Positions 55,570 through 64,000 of a DNA stretch of 64,000 nt are shown in pieces. Within the stretch, counting starts at the first letter, position 1; every line of letters starts with the position of its first letter. The position numbers and the translations under genes were made by a program. The stretch spans positions 111,376-175,375 of the forward strand of contig NZ_JACHFH010000001.1 in the NCBI RefSeq assembly GCF_014201835.1. Reading direction: 5' to 3'. Source of the DNA: Pectinatus brassicae. Lineage in GTDB: Bacteria; Bacillota; Negativicutes; Selenomonadales; Selenomonadaceae. The notes under the pieces are model-generated. The model saw nothing but the letters and a program-made list of their open reading frames with translations, searched no databases and was not told where the DNA came from.

Positions 55570-56949
55570 CTAAAAAATATCATCACTATCAAATATATCC
55601 AATGGCATTTCAATTCCATTCATTTGAAATTTTTCTAAAAAGCCTGGCTGCATTCCGGTTGCTGTAAATCTACCTTCAACACGACCATTTTCGTCTATTC
55701 CTGTTTGTACATAACGAAATATATCCTGAAGTATTATAACATCACCTTCCATACCTTGCACTTCTGATATATAAGTAATCCGACGGCTGCCATCACGTAT
55801 ACGTGATTGATGCATTATTAAATCAATAGCTGATGATATCTGCTCTCTGATTGCCCGTACTGGTAGTTCTACGCCTGCCATAAGCACCATTGTCTCTAAG
55901 CGGCGCAAAGCATCACGTGGATTATTGGCATGCGCTGTTGTTAGCGAACCATCATGACCAGTATTCATTGCCTGAAGCATATCAAGTGCTTCACCAGAAC
56001 GAACTTCACCAACAATAATTCTATCAGGACGCATACGCAATGCATTACGCACCAAATCTCTTATTGTAACCGCACCTTTTCCCTCAATATTTTCCGGACG
56101 TGCTTCCAATGTTACAACATGTTTTTGCTGTAAGCGTAATTCAGCTGCATCTTCAATTGTTACAATACGTTCGTTATTGGGTATAAATGATGACAGCGCA
56201 TTTAATGTCGTCGTTTTACCTGACCCTGTTCCACCGGATACCAAAACATTAAGCTTAGCTTTAACACATGCCTGTAAAAAAAATGACATATTTTCATCTA
56301 AAGTACCAAAATTAACTAAATTTTCCATAGTAAGTGGATTACGAGAAAATTTTCTAATAGTTACGCACGGACCATTAAGGGCAAGTGGCGGTACTATTAT
56401 ATTTACACGTGAACCGTCTGCCAAACGGGCATCAACTAAAGGTGATGATTCATCAACACGTCTACCCAGTGGGGTTAATATTCTTTCAATAATATGCATA
56501 AGATGCGTATTATCTTGAAAGTAAACTTTAGTCAAATGCAATTTGCCCATTTTTTCTATAAAAATTTTTTTTGGCCCATTAATCATTATTTCTGTTATTG
56601 TATCATCTTTTAGAAATGGTTCAATTGGTCCTAAACCAAATATCTCATCACTTACATCACTTACAAGCGAATTTCTATCCGCCCGTGGCAACGCAAAAGG
56701 ATGCTCCTCCATTACCTTCTGACTGTATTCAGCAATTACTGTCTCCAGCTTTGTCTTTTCTGCTTTGTCAGTAAAAGCCTTTTCCAATAATATTCGCTGT
56801 CCACCATCAAGATTCTCGACAATACGCTGATGTATTTCTGATTTAATTTGCTGATAAGTGTCATCATTATTATTGGGATTACGCTTACCAAAGATTTGCC
56901 CGATTTCGTCAATTTCGTTCTTTTTTCCCAAGCGTTTCAGCAATGACAT
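55570..56949 (-). CDS. tadA: Tad pilus assembly ATPase TadA (CpaF)
   Basis: 459 residues, a type II/IV secretion ATPase of the CpaF class. Walker A SGGTGSGKTTTLNALS, Asp box and Walker B DRIIVGEVRSGEALDML, His box TTAHANNPRDALRRLE. The N-terminal domain (about 20-120) is present. It powers Flp pilus polymerisation and, in CpaF relatives, retraction. Located between tadE and tadC, not next to tadZ as in most loci. Confidence 0.96.
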   Translation of the reverse strand: MSLLKRLGKKNEIDEIGQIFGKRNPNNNDDTYQQIKSEIHQRIVENLDGGQRILLEKAFTDKAEKTKLETVIAEYSQKVMEEHPFALPRADRNSLVSDVSDEIFGLGPIEPFLKDDTITEIMINGPKKIFIEKMGKLHLTKVYFQDNTHLMHIIERILTPLGRRVDESSPLVDARLADGSRVNIIVPPLALNGPCVTIRKFSRNPLTMENLVNFGTLDENMSFFLQACVKAKLNVLVSGGTGSGKTTTLNALSSFIPNNERIVTIEDAAELRLQQKHVVTLEARPENIEGKGAVTIRDLVRNALRMRPDRIIVGEVRSGEALDMLQAMNTGHDGSLTTAHANNPRDALRRLETMVLMAGVELPVRAIREQISSAIDLIMHQSRIRDGSRRITYISEVQGMEGDVIILQDIFRYVQTGIDENGRVEGRFTATGMQPGFLEKFQMNGIEMPLDIFDSDDIF

Positions 56950-57007
56950 ATTACCGCTCCTCTTATTTTATATCAAACAGTTTTATTTTACTGTATCATT
57001 TTCATAT

Positions 57008-57412
57008 TTATTGAATTTCCCGACGCATTTTACAGTTTACCGATATTTGTTTTGGAATAATAAATCCTAAAATATCACCGGAATCATCATGATGTGCTGT
57101 TAATATTACTTCCACATATTTATCGCTATCACCTTGTTTTATAACTGCAAAGTCATTGTCAGCTTTTGGATCCCATTTATATAAAGTAGTTACTAATTTT
57201 CTATCTTGATATTTCTCTTTTATTTCATTCACGTTCATTTCGTCAGTCATTGTAATAGCAGCATAACGTGTACTGTCTCTTGCTATCTCCGATAAAGTCA
57301 AATAATCGGAAAAAAGCATTCCCATATAAATGATTCCCCAAAAAAACAGCATAAATACAGGCAATACCAGAGCAAACTCTACTATTGTCTGTCCTTTTTG
57401 GCGTACCTGCAT
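57008..57412 (-). CDS. tadE: TadE-like pseudopilin
   Basis: 134 residues. Processing motif KGQTIVEFALVLPVFML with Gly before the cut and Glu at position 5 of the mature protein, followed by a hydrophobic helix and a soluble domain. It should be cleaved by the A24 peptidase encoded at 52.3 kb and act as a minor pilin. Confidence 0.88.
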   Translation of the reverse strand: MQVRQKGQTIVEFALVLPVFMLFFWGIIYMGMLFSDYLTLSEIARDSTRYAAITMTDEMNVNEIKEKYQDRKLVTTLYKWDPKADNDFAVIKQGDSDKYVEVILTAHHDDSGDILGFIIPKQISVNCKMRREIQ

Positions 57413-57433
57413 AATTTTCTCCTATATAATTTT

Positions 57434-57472
57434 AAGTATAAGTGGTATTGATATATATCAATACCACTTATA
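57434..57472 (-). promoter_or_regulatory. long perfect hairpin between flp and tadE
   Basis: A nearly perfect 36-base palindrome (ATAAGTGGTATTGATA and its complement) without a T run. It probably stabilises the abundant flp message or reduces downstream transcription. Confidence 0.65.
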
Positions 57473-57511
57473 CTTAAATCACTTCACCCGCTTGTTACTT
57501 AAGATCAACCA

Positions 57512-57700
57512 CTATTCCTTACCAGTCAATGCATTAGCAGCCCCTTGGAAAGCCCCTTCTACTGCACTTCCTAGTGTTCCACTAGCACCTAAATATCCAG
57601 CTAATACAACTACAGCTGCTAATATTAAAGCATATTCAACAATCCCCTGACCTTTTTGTGTAAAATAACGATTTTTTAAATGAGTTAAAATAGTAAACAA
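57512..57700 (-). CDS. flp: Flp family major pilin
   Basis: About 62 residues. Prepilin motif QKG/QGIVEYALILAAVVVLAG with cleavage after Gly and Glu-Tyr at 5-6, then a short glycine- and alanine-rich tail. This is the major subunit of the Tad pilus. The ATG at 57709 directly abuts AAGGAG, so the TTG at 57700, nine bases away, is the likelier start. A long hairpin follows. Confidence 0.9.
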   Translation of the reverse strand: MFTILTHLKNRYFTQKGQGIVEYALILAAVVVLAGYLGASGTLGSAVEGAFQGAANALTGKE

Positions 57701-57753
57701 TACAAACATCTCCTTATAAATTTATTATATATAATAACATGCATAAGCCATGC

Positions 57754-58704
57754 TTAAACATCAATATCAACAATTCTCTGAATTACCCAAAAACCAACAA
57801 GTTCTGATATAAGCGCACCACCAATTGCCATATGACCAGTAGGTGTTGTCAATAAAGGCTGTAAATACTGCGGATTTATAATATATAATATTACCGCTAG
57901 AAATATCGGTAATAATGCCAATACAACCCCTGATAATCGTCCTTGCGCAGTTAATGTCTTTACTTCACGTTTCATTCTAATCCGTGACATTATCGTTGCA
58001 CTAATGGTATCAAGTATATACGCAAGATTTCCACCAACCTGACGCTGTATCAAAACAGCTGCTACCATCAAATCAAAATCATCACTTTTAACACGTTTTG
58101 CCATATTATTAAGTGCCGTTTCTAATGGTGTACCAATATGAGTTTCGGCGATTACTTTGGAAAATTCTTCACCAATTGGTGCCTCCATTTCTTTAGCGAC
58201 AAAATCAATTGCCTGCATAAAACTAAAACCAACTCTTATCGCATCGGAAATCATCAGTAATGTATCACCCATCTGCTCAGTAAAAGCATGCAAACGACGG
58301 GTAATTTTTATTTTTATATATAAAACTATTAGTATTACTGCTATACAAAATGATATAATTGACCATTGCCATCTAAGAGTTATCAGCATTACAAAAACAG
58401 CGGCTAAAAAACCTACTATCAATGTAAATGCAACAATTTCTCCACCAGTTAAAGGTATTCCAGCCCTTTGCATCAAATAATCAAACTTTTTAGTTTGGCG
58501 CACCTGCTCTAGTACTTTAGCCAATTTTTGAAGATATTTACGCCATTTTTTTTGCTTTTCTTGTTTCATTGTCGCAACAGGTCTATCAGCTAAATAATCC
58601 TGTACTCGCTCTTTAACTACTATATGAGTATTTTTCATGCTAATTATAAGCAACATCATTATTATAAAAAATATTAAGCCGAAAAAAAGTATTGGGAAAA
58701 TCAT
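57754..58704 (-). CDS. tadB: Tad pilus assembly protein TadB
   Basis: 316 residues, F-domain membrane protein with four helices; SDAIRVGFSFMQAIDFVAKEM and VLIQRQVGGNLAYILDTIS are the diagnostic F-domain segments. Its ATG at 58704 overlaps the tadZ stop as ATGA; a GTG four codons earlier lies inside the AGGTGGG ribosome site. Confidence 0.93.
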   Translation of the reverse strand: MIFPILFFGLIFFIIMMLLIISMKNTHIVVKERVQDYLADRPVATMKQEKQKKWRKYLQKLAKVLEQVRQTKKFDYLMQRAGIPLTGGEIVAFTLIVGFLAAVFVMLITLRWQWSIISFCIAVILIVLYIKIKITRRLHAFTEQMGDTLLMISDAIRVGFSFMQAIDFVAKEMEAPIGEEFSKVIAETHIGTPLETALNNMAKRVKSDDFDLMVAAVLIQRQVGGNLAYILDTISATIMSRIRMKREVKTLTAQGRLSGVVLALLPIFLAVILYIINPQYLQPLLTTPTGHMAIGGALISELVGFWVIQRIVDIDV

Positions 58705-59837
58705 CGTTTTTCCCACCTCATATAGTTTTTATTACAGATAATATCACTTAGCATCTCAATACTTTCACCTAATTTGGAGTCAGGTTTAACATCAACAGCC
58801 ATTTTCCCATCATTAGCTGCTGATGATACCAAACGATATTCATTTGGTAGTATCGCTTCAACCGGATAATCAAGAATATTTGCCAATTCCCTTTGTGCGT
58901 CTTTTGTACATGGCTCAATACGAGTAAATATTGTTCCAACTTTTTCCTTGTAATTATCCGGCCAGGCATCACAAAAAATTTCCAGTGCCCGCTGCATATG
59001 TTTTATTTCAAAACCGCCATTATCCATTGATACTAAATACACTTTGTCTGCTTCTTCGGCAGCTGCTGTAGATATTGCCGTAAATGCCGGCGGTAAATCA
59101 ATCAATATATAATTAAATAAACTACGAGCCATTTTTATCATTTCAATAAATGATTTTATTTTTATCTGTTCAGCAAACTCTGGTCGTTTAGTTCCGCATA
59201 ATGCATAAACATTTTTATTTATTGTTGCAAAATATGACTTAAGCGTAATTGGTGATAAAAATTCAATATCACGTACTGCCTCTACAATTGTACTTGATGG
59301 TTTTAGATCAAAAAATACTGCCATATCACCAAATTGCAAATCAGCATCAATTATTGCGACTTCTTCCTGTGTTTGTCTTGCTAAACTTATTGCTAAATTA
59401 GAAATAAGCGTTGTTTTTCCACTTTTCCCTTTTGGACTAAAAAAAGCTATTGTTTTATTATCTTTATTAGCATTATTATTGCCAAAAGTTTCCAATGCTT
59501 TTTTCAGTTCATCTGCTGTAAAAGGCTTTATCAAATAACCATCTGCTCCAGCACGTACCATTTGAGCAGCTGCCTGAGCATTCCATTGTGTACTCAAACA
59601 TAAAATTGTATTGTTAGGAAACTGCTCTCGAAACAATTTTACGGACTGCATATTTTCAGAATCATCAACATCAAGCAATATTAAATTGGAAGCAAAAACC
59701 ATAGATTGACCTAAAGCATCATTGGCATTTGTGTATCTTGATACTAATTCAAAATCACGGGCATTTTTTATTACACTCGATAAACGTTCCAACATTAATC
59801 GATTATTTTCTACTAAAATTATCTGATATTTTGCCAT
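58701..59837 (-). CDS. tadZ: TadZ/CpaE: receiver-like domain plus MinD-type ATPase
   Basis: 378 residues. Residues 1-118 are a response-regulator-like receiver (phosphoacceptor region ILLDVDD, Lys in LIKPF; the usual acidic pair is VENN and so partly lost). Residues 125-378 are a ParA/MinD ATPase with Walker A KGKSGKTTL and DADLQFGD. TadZ places the pilus machine at a pole and recruits TadA. Pairs with a second ATPase encoded just upstream. Confidence 0.9.
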   Translation of the reverse strand: MAKYQIILVENNRLMLERLSSVIKNARDFELVSRYTNANDALGQSMVFASNLILLDVDDSENMQSVKLFREQFPNNTILCLSTQWNAQAAAQMVRAGADGYLIKPFTADELKKALETFGNNNANKDNKTIAFFSPKGKSGKTTLISNLAISLARQTQEEVAIIDADLQFGDMAVFFDLKPSSTIVEAVRDIEFLSPITLKSYFATINKNVYALCGTKRPEFAEQIKIKSFIEMIKMARSLFNYILIDLPPAFTAISTAAAEEADKVYLVSMDNGGFEIKHMQRALEIFCDAWPDNYKEKVGTIFTRIEPCTKDAQRELANILDYPVEAILPNEYRLVSSAANDGKMAVDVKPDSKLGESIEMLSDIICNKNYMRWEKR

Positions 59838-59857
59838 GATTTCGATTATACACTCCT

Positions 59858-60676
59858 TTATTTAAATATATTTTTTACAAATGATGTTATTGTTTTATCG
59901 CGCTGTCTTGGTTCATTTCCTTTACTCATATATTTAGTAACCAACTGCCTAACACGATCGCGTATCAAAGATTCTTTATCTTCAGCTACCAGTGGAATAC
60001 CATCAGCGATTGATTTTTGTGCTTGCATAAAATCATTGGGAATAATGTGATAAAATTTTTCCTGCAATAATTTTTCTACATCATCTAATGAAATATCTGT
60101 TTTTGAATCACTTCGATTGAGTATCAAACGTATTTTATGCTTATCATATCCAATATTACGCATTGTATCATAGCCTATTTTCATATTTTTTATTGTAGGA
60201 ATAAAGTCAACAATCCCAACAAATGTAACTAATGTACTAATATCCATAACAGCAAGATTAGCTTCACTAAATGCCGATGTTGTATCAACTACAACATATT
60301 CAAATTTTTTCTGCAGATTTTCAATACATTTTTTTATATGCTCTGTTGAAATATTATAGGCTTCCTCTAATTTATTGGGTGCCAATAATACCGAAAAATT
60401 AACATTTTTATAACTATAATTATGTAGATATTCTTCAATTTCTACATATCCTTGCTTACTTAGTTTATCAGTTGCATCAAATATAGTAACTGGTGATTCT
60501 ATATTCAGGTAATTTCCAACATCACCAAATTGTAAATCCATATCAACTAAACATGTTTTATACCCCATATATGCCAACTGAGCTGCCATATTTATTGATA
60601 ATAATGTTTTTCCCACTGCCGATGCCGTGCTAAATACCGTTACTATAATTCCTTTTTTCTGATTATCTATATTCAT
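59858..60676 (-). CDS. second MinD/ParA-like ATPase of the Tad locus
   Basis: 272 residues. The P-loop reads STASAVGKTLLS: the nucleotide-binding GKT is present but the signature lysine of deviant Walker A (KGGxGKT) is absent, so dimer-dependent ATP hydrolysis may be altered. DMDLQFGDVGNYL and VVDTTSAFSEANLAVMD fit the family. No receiver domain. Together with TadZ it gives the locus two MinD-type paralogues, perhaps a heterodimer. Confidence 0.85.
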   Translation of the reverse strand: MNIDNQKKGIIVTVFSTASAVGKTLLSINMAAQLAYMGYKTCLVDMDLQFGDVGNYLNIESPVTIFDATDKLSKQGYVEIEEYLHNYSYKNVNFSVLLAPNKLEEAYNISTEHIKKCIENLQKKFEYVVVDTTSAFSEANLAVMDISTLVTFVGIVDFIPTIKNMKIGYDTMRNIGYDKHKIRLILNRSDSKTDISLDDVEKLLQEKFYHIIPNDFMQAQKSIADGIPLVAEDKESLIRDRVRQLVTKYMSKGNEPRQRDKTITSFVKNIFK

Positions 60677-60696
60677 ATATAATAACCCTCTTATTA

Positions 60697-61968
60697 TTAC
60701 TTTTCAGCGGCTACAGATTCTTTATTTAAAGATACATCTTTGCGATTATCCTTTTGTGTATTATTATATAATTCATGCATATCATCAGACATTTTTACTG
60801 GGGTATCTGAACCAACCAATGTCGGTGTTATCAAAATAATAAGTTCACGTTTATCCTTGGATTTTGCTGTGTGCCTAAAGAAGGAACCTATTATCGGCAA
60901 ATCTCCCAGTATCGGAAATTTATTAATGGTCTTACTTTCTTCTGAATTTATTAATCCACCTATAGCCATTGTCGTTCCAGAAGCAATACTTATATTTGTT
61001 GAAGCCTCTCTTGATCGCAATGCTGGAATTGTGAATTCATTATTTCGTATTTCATGTGAGTAATCTAATGTACTAACTTCTGCTTTTATTTTAGTTGTAA
61101 TATCCTTTGCCGAATGCACTGTGGGTTCAATATTAAGTTTAATACCATAATCACGCCACTCAATAGATATATCTCCATTATTATTACTTATAGGAATTGG
61201 TATTTTACCACCAATCAATATACTGGCTTTCTCCCCACTTAACGTTGTTATATTAGGTCGTGATAAAACTTTAGCATCTCCTTTTGTTTCTAGTGCCTGT
61301 ACTGTAGCATTTATATCAGCATAACTTTTTGTAAAACTCTGACCTACGCCAAAACTTCCTGATGACCCTAGTGTTACAATACCTGTATCTGTATCAATAT
61401 CAGATGCATTAGAAAATAAAAGTCCTAATTCCTTCGATTTATCCATGGAAATTTCTATTATCTGAGCTTCTATCTTAACCTGATATGGTTTAGACATTTG
61501 CAATAAATTAATTACCTTTTTTCCATAAACTTGTGCTATTTTTTCTGCTATATCTTTTTCATATTGATTTTTAACACTACCTTGCAATAAAATATTATCT
61601 ATGGAATTTTGTACATTTATTTCATCATTCGGCAAAACTCGTTTTATAGCTTGAGCAATAGCTAAATTATCAGCCAGTACATTAATATTAAATTGCTGAC
61701 GCATACCATTATTAGTCCAAACTCTCAGTGTAGTGCTTCCTACACTCTTTGCATTTATTAATATCTCCGTTGAAGACGCTACAACAGCATCTGCAATAGT
61801 CGGATTAGCAATTGCAATCTGTGTTATTTCACTGGTACCTACATTTAAATAGTAAGATTGATTAAGTGGTATTGATATAGGTGTCATAATATCACTAGCC
61901 ATAACATTATTATTACCCAGTATTAAAAAAGAAAATACTATTAATATTGGTAAAAATTTTTTTACCAT
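60697..61968 (-). CDS. rcpA: Tad secretin RcpA/CpaC
   Basis: 423 residues. Signal peptide, N-terminal pilus-secretion domain (NQSYYLNVGTSEITQIAIANP), BON-like part and the secretin C-domain (KVLSRPNITTLSGEKASILIGGKIPIP, GGLINSEESKTINKFPILGDLPIIGSFFR). It forms the outer-membrane pore of the Tad pilus and so indicates a diderm envelope. The ATG at 61968 is eight bases after GAGGTGAG. It overlaps the rcpC stop region. Confidence 0.94.
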   Translation of the reverse strand: MVKKFLPILIVFSFLILGNNNVMASDIMTPISIPLNQSYYLNVGTSEITQIAIANPTIADAVVASSTEILINAKSVGSTTLRVWTNNGMRQQFNINVLADNLAIAQAIKRVLPNDEINVQNSIDNILLQGSVKNQYEKDIAEKIAQVYGKKVINLLQMSKPYQVKIEAQIIEISMDKSKELGLLFSNASDIDTDTGIVTLGSSGSFGVGQSFTKSYADINATVQALETKGDAKVLSRPNITTLSGEKASILIGGKIPIPISNNNGDISIEWRDYGIKLNIEPTVHSAKDITTKIKAEVSTLDYSHEIRNNEFTIPALRSREASTNISIASGTTMAIGGLINSEESKTINKFPILGDLPIIGSFFRHTAKSKDKRELIILITPTLVGSDTPVKMSDDMHELYNNTQKDNRKDVSLNKESVAAEK

Positions 61969-61970
61969 TT

Positions 61971-62906
61971 TCATCTCACCTCAACCTTACTTTTTGTTTC
62001 TCCCCGTATAACAGTTATACTTTTCCCATTATCAGAAATGTTTTGTGCTACACTATCGTAATTTCTAGCGGGTACTGCATTATTTACCGGAGCAGGAGGT
62101 GGATTATTATTTGTAATCTTATTTTCCGGTGCAATATATTCACTATACTGTGTATCCGCAACAAATTCATTTGATGCTTCCAATGGTCTCAGCATTAATG
62201 AAAGTGAGCCTCTACTAGCTGCGGTTCGCAAGCGCAATGCATCATATGGTTTTATTGCCAATGTAGCTGTAGACATTTTTTGATTTGCCTCATCTACCTG
62301 CTTTTCTGCTTTATCAGTTGCTTTTTTCACATTACTTGCAGCTATTGATGTTTTATTTATTCCCAGTAAAAGTACATCCTGTAAAATTATTTCACTTTTC
62401 ATTTCTGGTTTATTGGTTACAACAATTACATCAACATAATCGCCAGGTTTAGCAAAGCCAGCTACACCAGTAACATCATCTATACTTATTGATATAGCCC
62501 GACAATCATTTGGTATTTTACCTACAAAACTAGCTAAGTTATTATCACTATATAATTTAGGAACAGTTATAATATCACCCGCCATAACAGATACCTTTAC
62601 TATTTTCCCTACTACTTCATTAATATCTGTTACCGGATTAGCTGGCAATAAATTTTTTGGTACATTAGTTATTGTTAACATATTATTATTAATGATAGTA
62701 TCACGTGGAATATCAATTTTAGCCGTAACAACTGCGACCATACTGACTTTTGATGTATTTTGTACATTATTGTTAATACTATATATATACATATACAAAA
62801 ATCCTGCAAATATTATACTTACAAGTCCCGCGATTATTAGTAATTGTTTTTGTGATAATTCATTTACTTTATCTGCTATTATTTTAAACTTATTAATTAA
62901 TTTCAA
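61971..62906 (-). CDS. rcpC: Tad pilus protein RcpC/CpaB
   Basis: About 311 residues: one N-terminal membrane helix, then an SAF/flagella basal-body P-ring-like domain (VVTAKIDIPRDTIINNNML, PNDCRAISISIDDVTGVAGFAKPGDYVDVIV). CpaB supports the secretin in the periplasm. It is the first gene of the operon. The TTG at 62906, six bases after GGTGGGG, is a better start than the GTG at 62918, which is inside it. The C-terminal 60 residues are low-complexity Asn/Pro/Ala. Confidence 0.88.
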   Translation of the reverse strand: MKLINKFKIIADKVNELSQKQLLIIAGLVSIIFAGFLYMYIYSINNNVQNTSKVSMVAVVTAKIDIPRDTIINNNMLTITNVPKNLLPANPVTDINEVVGKIVKVSVMAGDIITVPKLYSDNNLASFVGKIPNDCRAISISIDDVTGVAGFAKPGDYVDVIVVTNKPEMKSEIILQDVLLLGINKTSIAASNVKKATDKAEKQVDEANQKMSTATLAIKPYDALRLRTAASRGSLSLMLRPLEASNEFVADTQYSEYIAPENKITNNNPPPAPVNNAVPARNYDSVAQNISDNGKSITVIRGETKSKVEVR

Positions 62907-62923
62907 AATTTTCCCCACCCACT

Positions 62924-62966
62924 AAAAAAGACCAAATAAAAGCATTTCTTTTATTTGGTCTTTTAA
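62924..62966 (-). terminator. intrinsic terminator directly before the Tad operon
   Basis: A 17-bp stem (62948-62964 with 62926-62942), five-base loop and T run on the minus strand, ending about 18 bases before the rcpC start. The only promoter seen is upstream of it, so it acts inside the leader. Confidence 0.8.
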
Positions 62967-62989
62967 AACTTCAAAATGACAGATACAAT

Positions 62990-63006
62990 AAAATACCAAA
63001 ATAAAA
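62990..63006 (-). promoter_or_regulatory. antiterminator sequence of the Tad leader
   Basis: On the minus strand TTTTATTTTGGTATTTT nearly copies the 3' arm of the terminator (TTTTATTTGGTCTTTT). It can pair with the 5' arm with one bulge and one mismatch and so prevent the terminator. Confidence 0.5.
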
Positions 63007-63105
63007 CAATATATTATTGCATCCCTCCACCCACCGTAGAATATTTATACTCATTTAAATATTCCACATATTAAATTTTATCATTACGAGATTTATCTTT
63101 TCTTG

Positions 63106-63134
63106 ATTATATAACAAATCGTTTCATATAACAA
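63106..63134 (-). promoter_or_regulatory. promoter of the Tad operon
   Basis: On the minus strand TTGTTA (63129-63134), 17-base spacer, TATAAT (63106-63111); start near 63099 and a leader of about 190 bases. The leader holds a further 12-bp hairpin (GTGGAATATTTA/TAAATATTCTAC, about 63042-63073). Confidence 0.65.
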
Positions 63135-63248
63135 GATATTTAATTGGTCAGTTGTAAAATGAAATTGAACAAATAAATAAAATCCATAATGATGAACCTT
63201 GTGTTAGAATGTAATCGCTAAACAACAATCTACAAAGGAGCAATCACT

Positions 63249-64000
63249 ATGGATCAACTCCATTCTAACACAGACGACACTTCTCGTAAACGGGGATCGC
63301 ATCTCACACTTGATCAGCGTGGCGCGATTCAGATACTAAACCGCCAAGGCTTATCATTACGAGCCATTGCTGATGCTGTAGGCTGCGCACACGCTACTGT
63401 CTGGTACGAATTACGGCGCGGTACGCCTTCGCGTACCAACAGCCGTGGTCGGATTCCCATATATATGGCAAAACGTGGCCAAGCTGCCTACAATGAACAT
63501 CGCACGCACTGCCGCAAGCCCTACAAGCTGGATAACGACTTGTTCGAGCCGTTTATTCAATGGCTAGTCAAGCAGGTTCGTGAAAAGCATTGGTCCCTGG
63601 ATGTATGCGTCGGCTATGCCAAACTTCATCAGCTATTTCCAAGGGATGAGATGGTCTGCACCAAGACTCTGTATAACATGCTGTGGGCTGATAAGCTGCC
63701 GATTACCATATTCGAGGTACCATGTGTTATTTCACGCAAGCAGCACCGCAAATGGAATCGCAAAAACAAGCGCATTCTTGGGCGCAGCATCGATGAACGT
63801 CCTGCCATTGTTGATGAACACGAGGAACTCGGTCACTGGGAAGCGGACACTGTCGTCGGGAAGCGCCAAGGCAAGGAATCCGTTGTCTTCACCATGGTAG
63901 AACGTATCACGAATCACTACATCGCCATTAAGATTCCTGGCAGGAACAGCGCTGGTGTGAGCCAAGCGATGGATCAGCTCCACGAGCAATATGGTGATCG
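63249..64000 (+). mobile_element. IS30-family insertion sequence, transposase gene, cut by window end
   Basis: Open frame of 250 codons from ATG at 63249 (AAAGGAG nine bases before) to the window edge. The N-terminal helix-turn-helix (LTLDQRGAIQILNRQGLSLRAIADAVGCAHATVWYELRRG) and the first catalytic aspartate in HWEADTVVGKRQGKESVV are characteristic of IS30 transposases; the rest of the DDE triad lies outside. Base composition is clearly richer in G+C than the flanks, which marks recent arrival. The left end is near 63145-63160 but the terminal repeat cannot be fixed without the right end. Confidence 0.9.

Noticed and set aside
63000..63045. Very short leader peptide after GGTGGAGGGATG in the Tad leader
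   Set aside because: The ATG lies one base from the purine tract and is followed by stop after two codons, so translation is unlikely.

Overview
The window is one continuous, AT-rich stretch of a low-GC anaerobic bacterium, most likely a diderm Firmicute of the class Negativicutes (Selenomonadales). Support: a Gram-positive-type PolC; a Firmicute housekeeping string rpmE-yqhQ-prfA-prmC-tsaC-rpiB-glyA-upp-comEB-wecA-wecB; a Clostridium-like nif gene set (nifN-B fusion, split nifV, nifI1/nifI2 between nifH and nifD); and a Tad pilus locus with a secretin, which needs an outer membrane. Nitrogen-fixing genera such as Propionispira or Pectinatus would fit, but the genus is inference.

Layout. 1-2.4 kb: 3' part of polC. 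2.4-6.4 kb (minus): an exopolysaccharide-type cluster with a PAS-PAS-GGDEF diguanylate cyclase, a truncated AlgI-like O-acyltransferase and a secreted GH5 glycosidase; a 6S-like small RNA with its own promoter and terminator lies upstream. 6.9-14 kb: small metabolic genes, including a GntR regulator with four matching palindromes in front of an archaeal-type triosephosphate isomerase homologue and a class II aldolase, and a MarR regulator with a likely operator shared with an aminotransferase gene. 15-16.9 kb: trpS and an Lrp-type regulator.

16.9-29.9 kb is the nitrogen-fixation island. On the minus strand: nifH-nifI1-nifI2-nifD-nifK, then nifE-nifN/B-nifV(omega)-nifV(alpha)-lrp. Divergent from nifH are an AnfO-family gene and a protein with repeated FYxNG units. 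Both nif transcription units show a consensus promoter followed by a hairpin before the first gene; the one at nifH is a textbook intrinsic terminator. A dispersed intergenic repeat sits inside the second unit. Molybdate uptake (modA-modB-modC-mop, 37.5-40.3 kb) presumably feeds the nitrogenase.

29.9-42.3 kb: an ECF transporter whose S component (TrpP-like) is fused to one ATPase, a membrane-anchored pseudokinase, rpsT, a duplicated tRNA-Arg/tRNA-Tyr pair, a DNA glycosylase, a decayed mtnA-aldolase salvage operon that still has its promoter and cre site, mod genes and a chemoreceptor. 42.6-52.2 kb: the housekeeping operon. 52.3-62.9 kb: a complete Tad (Flp) pilus locus with a frameshifted TadG-like gene. 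Its single long transcript appears to start at 63.1 kb and to cross a terminator with a plausible antiterminator just before the first ribosome binding site. The window ends in a GC-richer IS30-family transposase inserted close to that promoter.
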